DNA of 64,000 nucleotides from Metaphire vulgaris (GCA_018105865.1 CM030852.1:7576034-7640033); one strand, 5' to 3'; positions 42,283-54,132 are shown, numbered from the stretch's first letter. The notes: generated by a model from the letters alone, not told the origin. Program-made: numbers and translations.

Positions 42283-42560
42283 GTGTGAACCGGAACACAG
42301 AAGTTTAGCAACGTCTTGCACAGTAAGTACTTGGATGGTAATCATCCAGGGATCTAGTCACGGTGCTGATGGTCAATCAAGCCGCTCATTGCTTAGACAA
42401 GGATAAATTGGCTGCAGTGTTAAGCTGCGAAGGCAACATGTGGGTCTAGAGAAAGTTATAGCAAGCTACTCTACATTAATGGCATAAGCCACCTGCATTG
42501 CTGTTTGCGAAGTACACAGAGATCAGCGCCAGGTCCTACATTCGTTCGAGAAACGAATAC
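42283..42560 (+). mobile_element. 5S rRNA-derived SINE or pseudogene
   Basis: The 5' 100 bp follow animal 5S rRNA: aacacagaagtttagcaacg, gtaagtacttggatgg and later ccagggat .. ggtgctg, that is, the A box, intermediate element and C box of the 5S promoter in order. The 3' part (42390-42560) is unrelated to 5S, which is the layout of SINE3-type elements. Substitutions in the 5S part mean it is not a functional rRNA gene. Confidence 0.65.
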
Positions 42561-42754
42561 TACCTTTACATTTTTTACATAATTTCCAGATAGTCAATCA
42601 TATGTTATCAAACTAATATTAGAACCGAGATCATTAGTCATAGTCAAAATTGCCCAAGAATTACAGCCCAATAAATGTCACAAAATACAGAATTTTCATA
42701 TAAATCGTCAATCCGAAAGTTGATTAACAACTGATTCGTAGTAATAACAACTGA

Positions 42755-42870
42755 TTTGTAGTATTTGGAACAGCCTACCCACTCAATTAAAAAACCTAAC
42801 TAATCTAAATGAGTTTAAAATTAAAACTAAATATTTTATTATATCTAACAGTTACTAATTTGTGTACCCA
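42755..42870 (+). mobile_element. LINE C-terminal scrap
   Basis: The plus strand reads VWNSLPTQLKNLTNLNEFKI, then KTKYFI and stop, the end of an L2-like polymerase; AT-rich 3' UTR follows to about 43030. Heavily truncated. Confidence 0.7.
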
Positions 42871-43668
42871 TTCTATATTTACCCCTATTCATACCTTTAA
42901 TTAATAAATTTGTCTGCTTTAATGCCATCTAACTGTTACTTTACTTATATATTTCAAATTAATTACTTTATTCAAGGTACCTACTGGCAAGAGTTTACTC
43001 CCTTTTGGTATCTTTTATTTCCATTACTGAACCTTGTATTGACTATAAATTATCTATAATGTTCTTTTTGCTATGCAGTTTATGCTATGCATATAAAATG
43101 CTATGTAATCAATATATATATAGTAATAATAGCATATGTTAATCAATTCATTGGCAATTTCAATGTTCACACTCTTTATATATTTTTCATGTTTATTATT
43201 CGCACTCTTCAATATCTGCACTCTATATATTTTTCATGTTTATTATTCATTCTCTCAATCTTAAACACTGTATGTTAGAAATTAGTCCTGCTTGTATTAC
43301 CTAAGTCACCTCAATTTCAGTATACTCAATTGAAATCAATTCTTGTAATTGCCTCTCAATTCTAATTGAGAGAATGACCTCTCGCTATTCTATGGTTCCA
43401 AGCAACCAGGCTCCTTTCACAGTGCCAGATGGAATAAAGACTCATCACCTGACCTATGCTGGGTTAGCACAGTCAATGATCAAGCCCTTCCCGCCATGAG
43501 GCATGATGATGATCTCAAGGACTTCCTGCACAGTCAGCACCGTCCAGCTATCATTCACATCGGTCTTCAGTGATCCCGTGCTCAGAGAAACTAAGATGGA
43601 ATTTTCGAAAAGCAAACTGGTTTTTGTTCAGCAATCTTACCAACAAATCCATCCCTGCAATTCCAATT
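42871..43668. other. Unassigned AT-rich intron
   Basis: Contains a short duplication (tatatttttcatgtttatta at 43177 and 43217). Likely LINE UTR in its first part; nothing recognised later. Confidence 0.4.
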
Positions 43669-44930
43669 ACCGTATTATCTCTGGTATAATACGCAGCCGT
43701 GTATAATACGCACCCTGAGTTTCGAAATTTATCATAATGCAAAAATCTTTAAACCTATGTATAATACACACCTGAAATTTTGAGAACCAGCGGTCAACTT
43801 TCCAGTTTGAAAGAGGCAAAACGGACCACCTTTAATCATATACTTGCGTATAAGTCAATCTCACAGATAAGTCGACCCCCAGTTTTAGGCCAAAATCTAA
43901 GAAATTTCCTATGACACACGTATAAGTCAACATGGAAAATTTAGGGATTTACAGGTTTTTAAAATGCATAACTGTGCCAGGTCAACATTGAAATCGGGTC
44001 AATTCCGAGTCCAAGTGCTTGAAGGTTGGCTGCGCCCAGCCAGAGGGCGGCGGCCAAGGTAAGTCGTAATTGCTGTGGTGATCCTCTGTGGGAGCAGTCG
44101 TCCACACAAAAAGTGTAGAAGCCTACAATTTTTAGTCTCCTTGACTTACATCAAGGGTAAGAGCAAATTCATTGGTCTCAAGTACAAAAGAGAAAACAAC
44201 ATTCCTGACACATTCTGGTCAGTACCAATTTTTGCGATTACCTTTTGGCTTATGTAATGCACCTGCTTCATTCATAAGCATGATGGCCCACATTTCGCTG
44301 TGATGATCCTCTGTGGGAGCAGTCGTCCAAACAAAAAGTGTAGAAGTCTACAATTTTTAGTGTCCTTGACTTACAGCAAGGGTATGAGCAAATTCCATTG
44401 GACCCAAGTACAAAAGAGAAAACAACATTCCTGACACATTCTGGTCAGTACCAATTTTTGTGATTACCTTTTGGCTTAGGTAATGCACCTGCTTCATTCA
44501 TGAGCATGATGGCCCACATTTCGCTGTGGTGAACCTCTGTGGGAGCAGTCGTCCACACAAAAAGTGTAGAAGCCTACAATTTTTAGTGTGATTGACTTAC
44601 AGAAGGGTATGAGCAAATTCCATTGGACCCAAGTACAAAAGAGAACACAACATTTGTGATACATTCTGGTCAATACCAATTTTTGCAATTACCTTTGGCT
44701 TATGTAATGAACCTGCTTCATTCATGAGCATGATGGCCCACGTTTTCAAGGGCATGACTTATCAAGCTGTTCTATGCTACCTGGACGATATTTTGGTCAT
44801 TAGCCCTGATGTCAATACTCACCTCCAACATGTTATATATGGGTGTGTCCTATCCATAATTTTTTAAACACATATCACCAAAACCCGCATCTTATACGCG
44901 GGTGCGTCTTATATGCGCGAAAATACTGTA
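43669..44930. mobile_element. Element with TACnGTATT / ATAAnACGCACC inverted ends
   Basis: Left: accgtattatctctggt, then ataatacgcagccgtgtata; right, in reverse: acagtattttcgcgcatata, then agacgcacccgcgtataag. Both have the same order of words and may be TIRs flanked by TA. The interior holds a second cgtataagtc motif pair at 43845-43930 and a Gypsy fragment. The class is unknown; related ends are at 4.16 and 8.53 kb. Confidence 0.5.
44060..44850 (+). mobile_element. Ty3/Gypsy RT fragment with tripled core
   Basis: Three tandem units of 225-226 bp begin near 44075, 44301 and 44526. Each, across frameshifts, carries an RT motif-A-like LDL..GY segment and the motif-B block LPFGLCNAPASF. Only after the third does the sequence run on to the catalytic YLDDILV at 44775-44800 and then SPDVNTHLQH. 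This is a Ty3/Gypsy (LTR retrotransposon) polymerase by those motifs. No LTR, integrase, protease or gag was found, and stops are present in each unit; it is dead. Description is limited to motifs. Confidence 0.85.
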
Positions 44931-45189
44931 TCCTTAATACTACATACCTAACAATAACGGGAATGTACCATAGCGTTGCTTCTGCATTTGACTGAAGAGT
45001 GAAAAAATTTATTCCTATGCATAATACGCACCCAGACTTTTAGCATTTTTTTAAAACGTGCTGTGCTTCAAGTGCCACTGACGTTACCAAAAGCAAGAGG
45101 GCAGAAGCAAAAAAAGACTAATTTGGTAAAGACAATGTGGTGTGAATGTTAGAAGACTGTGATTATACAGAAGATGATAGTGTTCATGG

Positions 45190-45567
45190 ATCCACTTCCA
45201 CGTGTCTGACAAAATTACCACATATTCCCTGGCAAGAGTTAATAATGATGTAGTCTATCAAATTTTTTGCTTTCCATCTGGTGATTCCCAAGTCCACTTT
45301 TTATTTGGCCTTTTTCCAAAGAATGTGTCCATTATTGACAGTTTCTTTGATGCACAAAAGTTAAGTAACCTTTCCCCCTCTACCATTTCCTTCTCCAATT
45401 CAATGTTTGCCAATAGTACCTCCCCAAGTCTCATAGTCTGTCCCAACTTTAGCATTCCAATCTCCTGTGATGACTAAGACGTCATGTTTTGGAACTGCAC
45501 TAACCATTTGTTGCATTTCCCCATAGAAGCTATCAACTACCACTTCTGTACTGTCACTTGTCGGTGC
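45190..45567 (-). mobile_element. RTE-like LINE endonuclease fragment
   Basis: The minus strand reads TEVVVDSFYGEMQQMV, VPKHDVLVITGDWNAKVG (the AP-endonuclease GDWN/GDFN motif, frame-broken), then GERLLNFCASKKLSIMDTFF and KKWTWESPDGK..DYI. Only the central endonuclease remains. Confidence 0.8.
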
Positions 45568-46116
45568 CAGGGCCATATTAAGGCAAGGGCTGAGGGGGCT
45601 GAAGCTCCAGGCCCACCATGAAAAATAGGCCCACCATTTTTAGCGTCTCACCATTTTTTCACTGTTTTTCGCCATTTCTTTCACGGTTTTTTCATTCTTC
45701 CACCGTGTTTAGAGTCTCTGTATTCACGATAAGCAGGAAATGACGTCACACACATACACACACACTGTATGATTGGCTGAAATTATAGTATATTCTTTGT
45801 CGAACACCAGATCACTGATCAGGCAACAGTCGCAGTGGAACAGTGTTGCATGTAAAGATATCTGAACCGTTTGTTTATGCAAAAATTACTTTTAAAAGAT
45901 TTTCACTTTTATCACAAGGTGAGTGAGTTATATTAATAGCTGAGAAGAAAACATTGTGTGATTTATTGTATAATTGTTAAACTTTATTCCAAAGCAAAAT
46001 TTATTTTAAACCCAACTACGATTTTAAAATTTCACGAAGTAAAAGTAAATAGCAGTGTTTTTATATTAATTTAACAATTTCTATGCGGGGCAATGATGTT
46101 ATATATGAACCGGTGA

Positions 46117-46233
46117 TAAATATGTAAATAGATATGACATATAAGCTATAGAGATAAATTTCACATTTGGAAAACAAGTTAAATAACAACAAAAGCCCGT
46201 GTAAAAGTGGTTCACCGTTTCTAAGTTCCCCGG
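46117..46233. repeat. 115-bp direct repeat, copy 1
   Basis: Shares aaatatgtaaatagatatga, catataagctatagagataa, ggaaaacaagttaaataaca and ccgtttctaagttcc with 46769-46885. About 5 percent divergent by eye, spaced 652 bp. Could be the terminal repeats of a small element or a segmental duplication. Confidence 0.85.
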
Positions 46234-46768
46234 ACAAAATAGCAAAAGTTGCTAATATTTTAAAAAGTTAAAATAAAATTTTAATTTTAATTGTCTCTCT
46301 CTCTCTCTGAATAGTAAAGGGAGGTTAAGAATTCACTGCAAGATTGATCAGTTTCTCTCTTGTTCTTGTCCATATCCATAACTTTAATTATTACTCATTA
46401 CTGTAGTATAAAAATCTTCATTTTAAAACTGAAATTTCAATTAATAAATCGTATTCGTATGGTATCAAACAACTGTCAATGCATTGTGTGAATCCAGAAA
46501 ATCAAAGATACCAAACAGTTGTCCTATAACAAAGGGTAAGTTCGCAATTTTATTTCAATATCCTGAATTTTTAAATGTTAGATTTTTATTATATTTTAGG
46601 AAGGTTGTGTGAAATTGCTGGCAGTGGTGTGCTATTTTTTGTACTATTTTTTCTGAACATTGTATTGTGCAGGTAGACCCTCTGCCGTTTTTTGGACAAT
46701 TGTTGAAATTTTTGGACAGTCTGGATGAAATCTTTACTGTTGGAAACCCTAAAAATATAAAAACCGAT

Positions 46769-46885
46769 AATAAATATGTAAATAGATATGACATATAAGC
46801 TATAGAGATAAATTTCGCATTTGGAAAACAAGTTAAATAACAACAAAAGCCTGTGTAAAAATGGGTCGCCGTTTCTAAGTTCCAC
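46769..46885. repeat. 115-bp direct repeat, copy 2
   Basis: Second copy of 46117-46233; differs by a few bases (tttcgcatttgg for tttcacatttgg; aatgggtcgccg for agtggttcaccg). Confidence 0.85.
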
Positions 46886-47204
46886 GGTTTAAAGGATCAC
46901 AATTAGTTCGATCAATTGCTTAAATCTTCCTCTCTTCAGTTTCAATGTTCAGAGATTTCCGACCGATATATAAGGAAAATTCTAGAAAATCCATTTAAAA
47001 TCTGTTTAAAAGACATCCCAACATGGCGGCAAAACACAGAGAGCAAACCCTCAACCAGAGAAAATTCTGCTAAATTCTTGGCTTTCTCATTATTTTTCTT
47101 ATCAGTCAATCGGAACTGAGTTGACTTGAGCTTCAGAATTTTCCAATGATCACTATTGATTAGTTGCACTACTGAATATCATCGCCAAACAGATAATGAG
47201 GAAA

Positions 47205-48000
47205 GCATTGTAATGTAATGTAATGTAATGTGACATTTGTATAGCGCCTCTTCTATTTCTACTCAGAGGCGCTCCTAGCATTGGAGTCGCAGGGTAAAGT
47301 AATGAGACTTCAGCTTTCGCATTGAGCAGAGCGAGGGAGTAAGAAGTGATTCCCGAATGGATGGGTTTAAGGAATTCCATTGGGAGGGTCCAGTCACTGC
47401 AAAAGCCCGACGCTGGGTAAGAGCAGTGCGTGATCTGGGGACATAAACATTCTTCTGATCAGTGGAGCGGAGCAGGCGATGAGCAGCAGAAGAGGGTGAT
47501 TTGAAAAGCTCAGTAATGTAAGATGGTGCCTGACCTCGAAGTGCTGCGGAAACAATAATTACTTGTTTGAATTTAATGCGGTCAGAAATTGGAAGCCAGT
47601 GGAGGGTGTTAAGCATAAAGTCTGAGATGCTAGAGTAGCGAGGAGCTTTAGCCACAAGACGAGCCGCAGCATTTAGGACAGATTGCAGAGTGGAAAGTAA
47701 GCTTTTGGGCAGGCCAAGATAAAGAGAATTGCAATACTCTAACCTACTAGCCACAAAAGCATGAACCAGAGATTTGGCTGCAGATAAAGAAAGCGAAGAA
47801 CGAATAACCCTAATTTGCCTAAGTTGGTAAAAGCAGGATCGAGAGAGTCTAGCAAAGTGCTCTTTGAAGGTCAAATTACTGTCAAAGTAAATACCAAGGT
47901 TTTTGATACAATTTGAGAAAGATAGATTAGGAAAGAGAGAGTTCAGTAAGTCATAATCAATTTTTGAATGCAGATGTTTAGTACCAAGCCAGATAAGTTG
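47205..48000 (-). mobile_element. L2-like LINE 3' portion (AATGT-tailed), well preserved
   Basis: A minus-strand frame of 199 codons without a stop: FARLSRSCFYQLRQIRVIRS, SLSLSAAKSLVHAFVASRLE, YCNSLYLGLPKSLLSTLQSV and LNAAARLVAKAPRYSSISDF, ending FAVTGPSQWNSLNPSIRESL. The 3' end has gaggcgctatacaaatgtc and attacattac repeats. The RT core is absent by truncation. Same family as 26.2 and 35.9 kb. Confidence 0.92.
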
Positions 48001-48304
48001 ACTTCCAAAGTGGGCTTAGAACCATCACAAAGCTCATCAACAACTTATGATATGCTAATGACCTTGTATACTGGTAACATCACAAACCAAGCTGCAAAAA
48101 CTAGTAAACTTGTAGATTCACAGCTGAGCATTTTCTAAACAAAATATGCAATCACTAAGCTGAGGTCCCTGTTGACCAGAGAATGTCAGGGATGGAACTG
48201 GTTCTCAGTAAATTGAGACATCGCCATATTTCATCCATGTCTATGTCTTTAAGTCAGTGCATCTGCTCCTCATTTGAAAGATATGGTCCAAGGTGCCATT
48301 AAAC

Positions 48305-48717
48305 CAGAGATGGGCAAAGTGCGGCCCGCGGGCCGAATGCGGCCCTCGAAGCCCTTTTGTGCAGCCCCCGACATCGACAAATATTGCACTAATGTGCGGC
48401 CCTCTAAAGCATATGAAACATTTGACAACACCTTAATGGAAAATTCAGCATTCATTCAGCATTGGATTTACACTTTGTCACTTGATCGTTAACTAGAAAT
48501 GATGCTTTTAATATTTACTAACTTTTCTTCGACTTGACAGTCTTGGCTTATTAATAAATGCTTAACACTGCACAGTATATAGGCCTAATACATTATGTTA
48601 AAGTCGTTTTGGAAACTACTTAAAAATTGTATTCTAAATGCCAAAAAATTGTGCGGCCCTCAACTTTCGTCACAGACACTTTTGCGGCCCTTGGATAAAA
48701 ATTTGTGCCCATCACTG
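48305..48717. mobile_element. hAT element with GCGGCCC subterminal repeats
   Basis: 413 bp; termini CAGAGATGGGCAAAGT and, in reverse, CAGTGATGGGCACAAA; perfect target duplication CATTAAAC (48297-48304, 48718-48725). The word gcggccc recurs at both ends (48323-48352, 48398, 48652, 48684), a likely transposase-binding array. No transposase. Confidence 0.95.
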
Positions 48718-49042
48718 CATTAAACCATAGCATAATACACCAGCTTCAATTTTCAGGTCAGCTGTTAGAATTGTCCACTCATCTATTGGAGTTAAACATC
48801 TTGGCTGAAAAATTATTTGAGGCACTAGAGGAAATTATGTATCTTCACAAACATGAACTGAATCAAGCAATTTTTCAAAAATTACAGCTCTTTCATTAAA
48901 AATCAGACAGAAAATCATAATATCAGTCACAAAATACCAGCAAAATATTTTTTCTCTTTGCACAAGAACATAAAAGAGGAACTTAATTACAGTCTATAAA
49001 TCTGTAATACAAACACATAAAACAAAAACAAAGTACTTTTAC

Positions 49043-49181
49043 CTTGATGACCTGGTTCTGAACAACTTCACTGCTTACAGTGCAAACACAGCCAATTCTA
49101 AGAATTGCTCGAAACATCAAAGGAACTTGAGTCTCATACACGCCTTCAATGTCAGGGGATGATAGATCAGTGTTGATTTCA
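49043..49181 (-). CDS. POLE: DNA polymerase epsilon catalytic subunit, exon c
   Basis: This 139-nt exon has acceptor ttttcaatttag ending at 49182 and donor GTCATCAAG|gtaaaa at 49042. One base completes Asn from exon 51456-51552; then [35 protein letters not shown] and EVVQNQVIK, ending in phase 0. [21 protein letters not shown] is one of the best conserved POLE strings and was the key to identifying the gene. Confidence 0.97.
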
Positions 49182-49744
49182 CTAAATTGAAAACATCAGA
49201 AGTTAGAACTTTAGCCTTTTAAATTGTTAACTCATTCACTATCATATTTAAAGAAATGCTCAAATTATGTAATTTATATAAAGATAAAAACAGAAACATC
49301 ATCCTGTATATGGATACTGAAGTGAATAATATCAGTAGTATTGTCAGTAGCTTACATTGCAACTTAACTTTCTTTAGTATTACATTAATTACCAAAAATA
49401 CATACAGAAAAAGTAAAATGATAATGAAGTTATTTACTTAGCAATTACCAATGACCCCTACAAATATGGACACTATGATAACAGAATCAATAGGATAAAT
49501 GTAAGACACCTTAAAATAGAACCTTATTAAGTTCATTCATATAGTGCCAATTTCAATTCAAACAGAGCCTTCTTTACAAATTCGTTTGAGCTCAATCATC
49601 GAACTCAGCATTTCAAATATAGACACAAAAAGAATTTTTCAAATCACACAAAATTTGAAGCTAACGTATTATCTTGCATATAAGCACCATTTCCCTTAAA
49701 AAATTGGTGCAAAACATGGGTGCATATTGTACATAAAAATAAAT
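49182..49744. other. Unassigned intron
   Basis: AT-rich; ends at an atcatcatcatc run that is the tail of the next minus-strand LINE. Nothing else seen. Confidence 0.4.
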
Positions 49745-50150
49745 TTTATCATCATCATCATGTTCTCTGTCCTGGGACAGGTTCAGGGCTCCATTGTTTC
49801 CATTCCTCTCTGCGTCTTGCTTCTTCTTTGATTTCTGCATAGGTCTTGTGACGCTGTGTATCTGTTTTCATCATCCAGTCCAACAGCATCTTCCTTGGTC
49901 TTCCTTTCGTCTTTTTTCCTGATATACTTCCCTCAATTACTGTTCTGAGTAACGATTCTCCTCCTAGTACATGTCCAATCCAACAGTTCCTCTATCTTTT
50001 TTTGATAGTGCTGATTATAATCGATCTTTGTTCGTCTACCATCTGTAGTACTTCATCGTTTGTTTTCTTGTCCTTCCACTTTATGTATTCCATTCTTCTC
50101 CATATCCACATTTCGAAAGCTTCCAGCTGTTGTATGTCCTTCTTCTGGAG
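49745..50150 (-). mobile_element. RTE-like LINE C-terminal fragment
   Basis: The minus strand reads QLEAFEMWIWRRMEYIKWKD, KKTNDEVLQMVDEQRSI and ISTIKK, then after a frameshift WIGHVLGGESLLRTV and KTKGRPRKMLLDWM. Ends tgatgatgatga. Similar in layout to 58.3-59.5 kb. Confidence 0.85.
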
Positions 50151-50154
50151 GCAG

Positions 50155-51060
50155 GTAATGCAAGTGGAAGTCTTGCAATGCACCCAAAGAGGCAGAGACA
50201 TCGACGATCAACAATGGCTTGTACAGTGTCTAGTCCAGAGCGCACGTATACTTCATCATTGCATATTAAGCCAAACCATCTAATATTAAAGATTCGACGC
50301 TGAACTTTAAAGTGAAAAGCTTCAAATCCTTTCCAATCGTGACCAGCTATCGTCCAAGCCTCACTTCCATATAAGAGTGTTGAGAGTACAAGACATGCGT
50401 ACATCTGAAATTTAGTTTGCAGGCTCAGCCGATGTTGATGCCATATTCGCCCATGTGACAGATAGACTGGCATGTGAATTGGCCATACTACAGTTACTAC
50501 ACATGTATCTATGCATTCTGTCTCTGCTTTTTTAATTGTCTAGAATTCACCTCCTTAAGTTACTACTGGCCATACCAAGATTTCATTAGTCATACCATTG
50601 TGTTGGGGCTGATGGACTTATTCTTCCATAGTTTTGCCAACTTTATCATCAAATACATATCCATGGCAAACCTTGATTTCACATTATTAGAACCACCTGT
50701 GTCTTTCCTCAGATTGCTACCCAAGTAGCAAGTGGTTTACATTTGTTATAGCTCTCCATTTCTCTTCACTATCCTCAATAAATCGTTGGTGTTTGACATG
50801 AACTTAGCTTTAAAAGGATTGATGGTAATATTGTATTTTTTTGCTGCTGCATCTATTTGATAGATCAATTTTTTGCAGATCCACCCACAAGGATCAATAC
50901 TATGCCGTCAGCATAATGGTGATTGTTCATCTACTGTCCGCCAATTCTAAACCCTCCTGTAAATTGTTGCAGTGCTTTCCACATTACCTGCTCTGACAGG
51001 ATGTCGAAAAGGCCCAATGAAAACTTGCATATCCGGTGCACCTCTTTTTGACTCTGAACC
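50155..51060 (-). mobile_element. Second LINE fragment, joined head to tail
   Basis: The minus strand reads SLQTKFQMYACLVLSTLLYG, SEAWTIAGHDWKGFEAFHFK and CNDEVYVRSGLDTVQAIVD; upstream, broken frames near 50850-50500 give INPFKAKFMS and a LG..L-like block typical of the region after the YADD motif. Distinct from the fragment at 49.75 kb, whose insertion probably replaced its 3' end. Confidence 0.75.
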
Positions 51061-51455
51061 ACAATTATGTGGAATCAGCAAACCTTATGGTTGCTTATTG
51101 CTACTGCTTGTAATGAGTTACAATCAACAGCTATGTTTTTAAACTTTTTAATCCTTGAAATTCAACTAGTTTTAAAAGCCTGTGCTTCCTAGACATCAAA
51201 CTATTTCTAGGAGTCCAAAAAATTCAGGTCAAATTACCAGCAACCCAAGGTGAATATACTCCTTAAGAAGCATGTGTCTGAGCTAAAATTTTAAGATGCT
51301 CATCACCTGGAGGTTCAGCATGTGGGTAAAATCATACATAGTAGAAAACCCAGCTAGTAACTATGAAGTATTGCCAAAGTCATACCCTAAGCTAACACAG
51401 AGTTTTGAAAATTAAAACAAAAGCAATCAATATAATAAAAATAATACAGCCTCAC
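51061..51455. other. Intron immediately downstream of exon b
   Basis: No repeats or coding signal recognised. Confidence 0.4.
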
Positions 51456-51552
51456 TTGATATTCTGCAAATAAACATCTTCTGGAATGGCATACTCATAC
51501 AAATGAAAGACTGGATTTGATCGAGGCAGCAAACGATTTACTTTCTTCCAAA
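51456..51552 (-). CDS. POLE: DNA polymerase epsilon catalytic subunit, exon b
   Basis: This 97-nt exon has acceptor atatttctgtttag ending at 51553 and donor AATATCAA|gtgagg at 51455. Two bases complete Val from exon 61514-61862; it then encodes [20 protein letters not shown] and [11 protein letters not shown], ending two bases into Asn. VNR.LPRSN.V..LYEY..PED.Y is nearly invariant in the POLE sequences I remember. Confidence 0.96.
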
Positions 51553-51604
51553 CTAAACAGAAATATAATAACCACATTAAATATATATGTATAATGCAAA
51601 CAAG

Positions 51605-51638
<34 letters not shown>

Positions 51639-52432
51639 CAATAATAATAAACTTCTATAGCACCAGTTCTAATACCAAGGGTATCAATCAATGGTACTTC
51701 AAATCCATCAGCAAAAGATCAGGTCATTCCAGAGATCAGTCAGAGGGATACATCACGACAGACTACAGAGGAAATGCTAATTGGAAGAGATGTGTTTTAA
51801 GCCTAGATCTGAAAATACTCAGTTTATTGAAAGATCTGACAATCAGAAAGAGAGAGATCCAGATTTTGGGCGAGAAATAGAAACAGCTCTCTTACCAATT
51901 TCAGTGTTGGTTCTATAAACATTTAACAATAATCAAATAATCAGCAAACTTGTTAAATGACAGACAATGTTTCAGGTATTTCAACATAGATTCTAAATAT
52001 TGAGGTTGGACAGACTGAAGTGTTTTAAAAACCAGGAGACCATGTCAAATATCTCTGATTTGCAACTGGGCAATTTCTGCTCACCTTATTTAAGTGATCA
52101 TTAAAAGACAGGTTTTTATCGAATATTACACCTAGGTTGCAGACAGATTGACTTTAATTAAGTGAACTGTTGTCAAATTTAAAGAAATTTATGTCTTCAA
52201 ATTTACTTAAATTAAATGATGTACCAAGAAGTAAAAATTATTACTAAACATCCAAGACTGAACATGTAGCAGACAACCAGACAACCAGAGAGATTTTCTA
52301 GTGACATAGAAAAGGTTTTATCATCAAAGGCAATGAATAACTGTCAGTGTAGAAATGACAACAGAGAAATGCGAAAGAAGCGATCCAAGGGCCTAAAACA
52401 GATCCCTGGGGAACACCAAAATCTATCTTAAC

Positions 52433-53064
52433 CAGGCCCACCGAGAGAAATTCCGGGCCCCTGTGCAGAATGGCCAGCAGGCCCCGAAATTTTTTAAAAA
52501 AATTGTTGACAACCCATTTTGTGCTTGTCATTGGTTTAACCCAAATTAACCGATACGATGCAACTCTCGAAAACTAGTAATGACCTTTTTTTCTTGTCGC
52601 TCTTTTTCACACAAAGTAGCGTCATTTCACACTTTTCTTGGGGGCAGGATAATTTTTGGCCAGATTATGGGCAAATTTTGGGCAATTATAGGCAAATTTT
52701 GGGCAAATTTTGGACCAATTTCGGCAAATTTGAAAATTTTTGACATTTTCGGCAAATTTTGGACAATTTTGGCGATTTCTTGCACATTTCATTTATTTAT
52801 TCACTTAATACATTATTTCTTCATTTTCCTTGGGGGAGGGCCCGCCTGCCCCTCTCCCAAATGACGCCCCTGTTCACACTGTTCATTTTGATGCTTTTGA
52901 TGTCCTCAGGTCCGGGCCCCCTTTTACTCGCTGGGCCCCCTTTCTTTATTGTTATTATTGGTATTATTGTTAATTATGCATATTCATCATCGGCCCGGGC
53001 CCCCTTGAAACCGCCGGGCCCCTGTGCATTTGCCCCCCCCTGCCCCTCTCTCTCGGAGGTCCTG
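52433..53064. mobile_element. hAT-type MITE inserted in the LINE
   Basis: 632 bp; termini CAGGCCCACCGAGAGA and, in reverse, CAGGACCTCCGAGAGA; perfect target duplication ATCTTAAC (52425-52432, 53065-53072), which repeats the codons for VKI directly before FGVPQGSVLG. Subterminal gggcccc words and an internal array of aattttgggcaaa (52655-52760). No transposase. Confidence 0.95.
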
Positions 53065-53845
53065 ATCTTAACTGAATTTGACTGAAAACCCTTACAGTAA
53101 ACAGTATGACTATGATGTTGAAGGTAGGATTTGAGCCACTCCAATGCTGTACCCGATATACCAAACCAATGCTCAAGTTTATTGAGAAGGAATGCATAAT
53201 CTATTGCATCAAAAGCCATATACAAATCTAGTAAAATAAGTGCAGTTACATTGCCATTATCCATAGCAGACAAAATATAATCATGAACATCCAGGAGAGC
53301 AGTTTCAGTTGAATGAAATTTTCAATATGCAGATTGCATAGGCAATAAAAGATTATGGAATTAAAGATGTACATTTATTCGACTAAGCACAATGTGTTCA
53401 ACAAGTTTAAAATAGGCTTATAGCTAGAAAAATCATTTGGATCGAGTGTTGGTTTTATCAGTGATGGGTGGATGGCATATTTCAGACAGATTCATGGGGC
53501 AGAATGCTGTGAATATTGGGGAGGAATTTTTGGCAGGAAGCAGTTGCCTTTTGTGGGATATATTGGAAATTTGAGCCTAATATTAGATATTTTATCTGAG
53601 AAAAAATTGTAGAAATTTGCCTGCTAGCTGTCGAGGTGAATTTGACCGAGCCAGTCAACTTTTTCTGTCTCAATGGAAAAGTTAATTTAAAGAATCCCAT
53701 GAAGTTTTTGGTGAATTTAGATGATCATTTATGAGATTGGTAAGAAACTGCGCTTTTGCATTATTGACTAACTTATGAACATAGCGACATTGCTTCCTAA
53801 ACCATACAAGGTCTGATGGCAGTTTAGAATGATGCTATCTATGCT

Positions 53846-54132
53846 ATCTACGCGGAGATATCCTCACGGACTGGATTACCATCACTCAATGAATTGATAA
53901 GTAGGCACCGCCTTGCAATTTTTGGACATGCAGCCCGCCTCGAAGAGACAGTTCCTGTTCATCAAGCCCTCCGCTACCACGTTGACCTATCCATCGGTCG
54001 TCCACCTGACCGATCATGGAAGCGCTGTCCTGGTCGTCCCAGGAAAAGATGGATCGACCACATCCGTTCCCAGACCAGCGAGATTCCATCTACTCTCTGG
54101 AGTCGTGCCATCCGGCGGGGTCATGGCGCTTC

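Larger units (their letters stand above)
45568..47200. other. Unassigned intron with a 115-bp direct repeat
   Basis: Starts with ccagggccatattaaggc and caggcccaccatg, similar in style to the hAT end at 52433, but no right terminus was found. (tc)n at 46292-46310. Copies of a 115-bp block lie at 46117-46233 and 46769-46885. Confidence 0.45.

Noticed and set aside
42283..42400. Functional 5S rRNA gene
   Set aside because: Many substitutions in stems and loops, and no terminal T run at the correct distance.
44075..44257. Separate small genes in each Gypsy unit
   Set aside because: Frames are shadow translations of a tripled RT segment with stops in the true frame.
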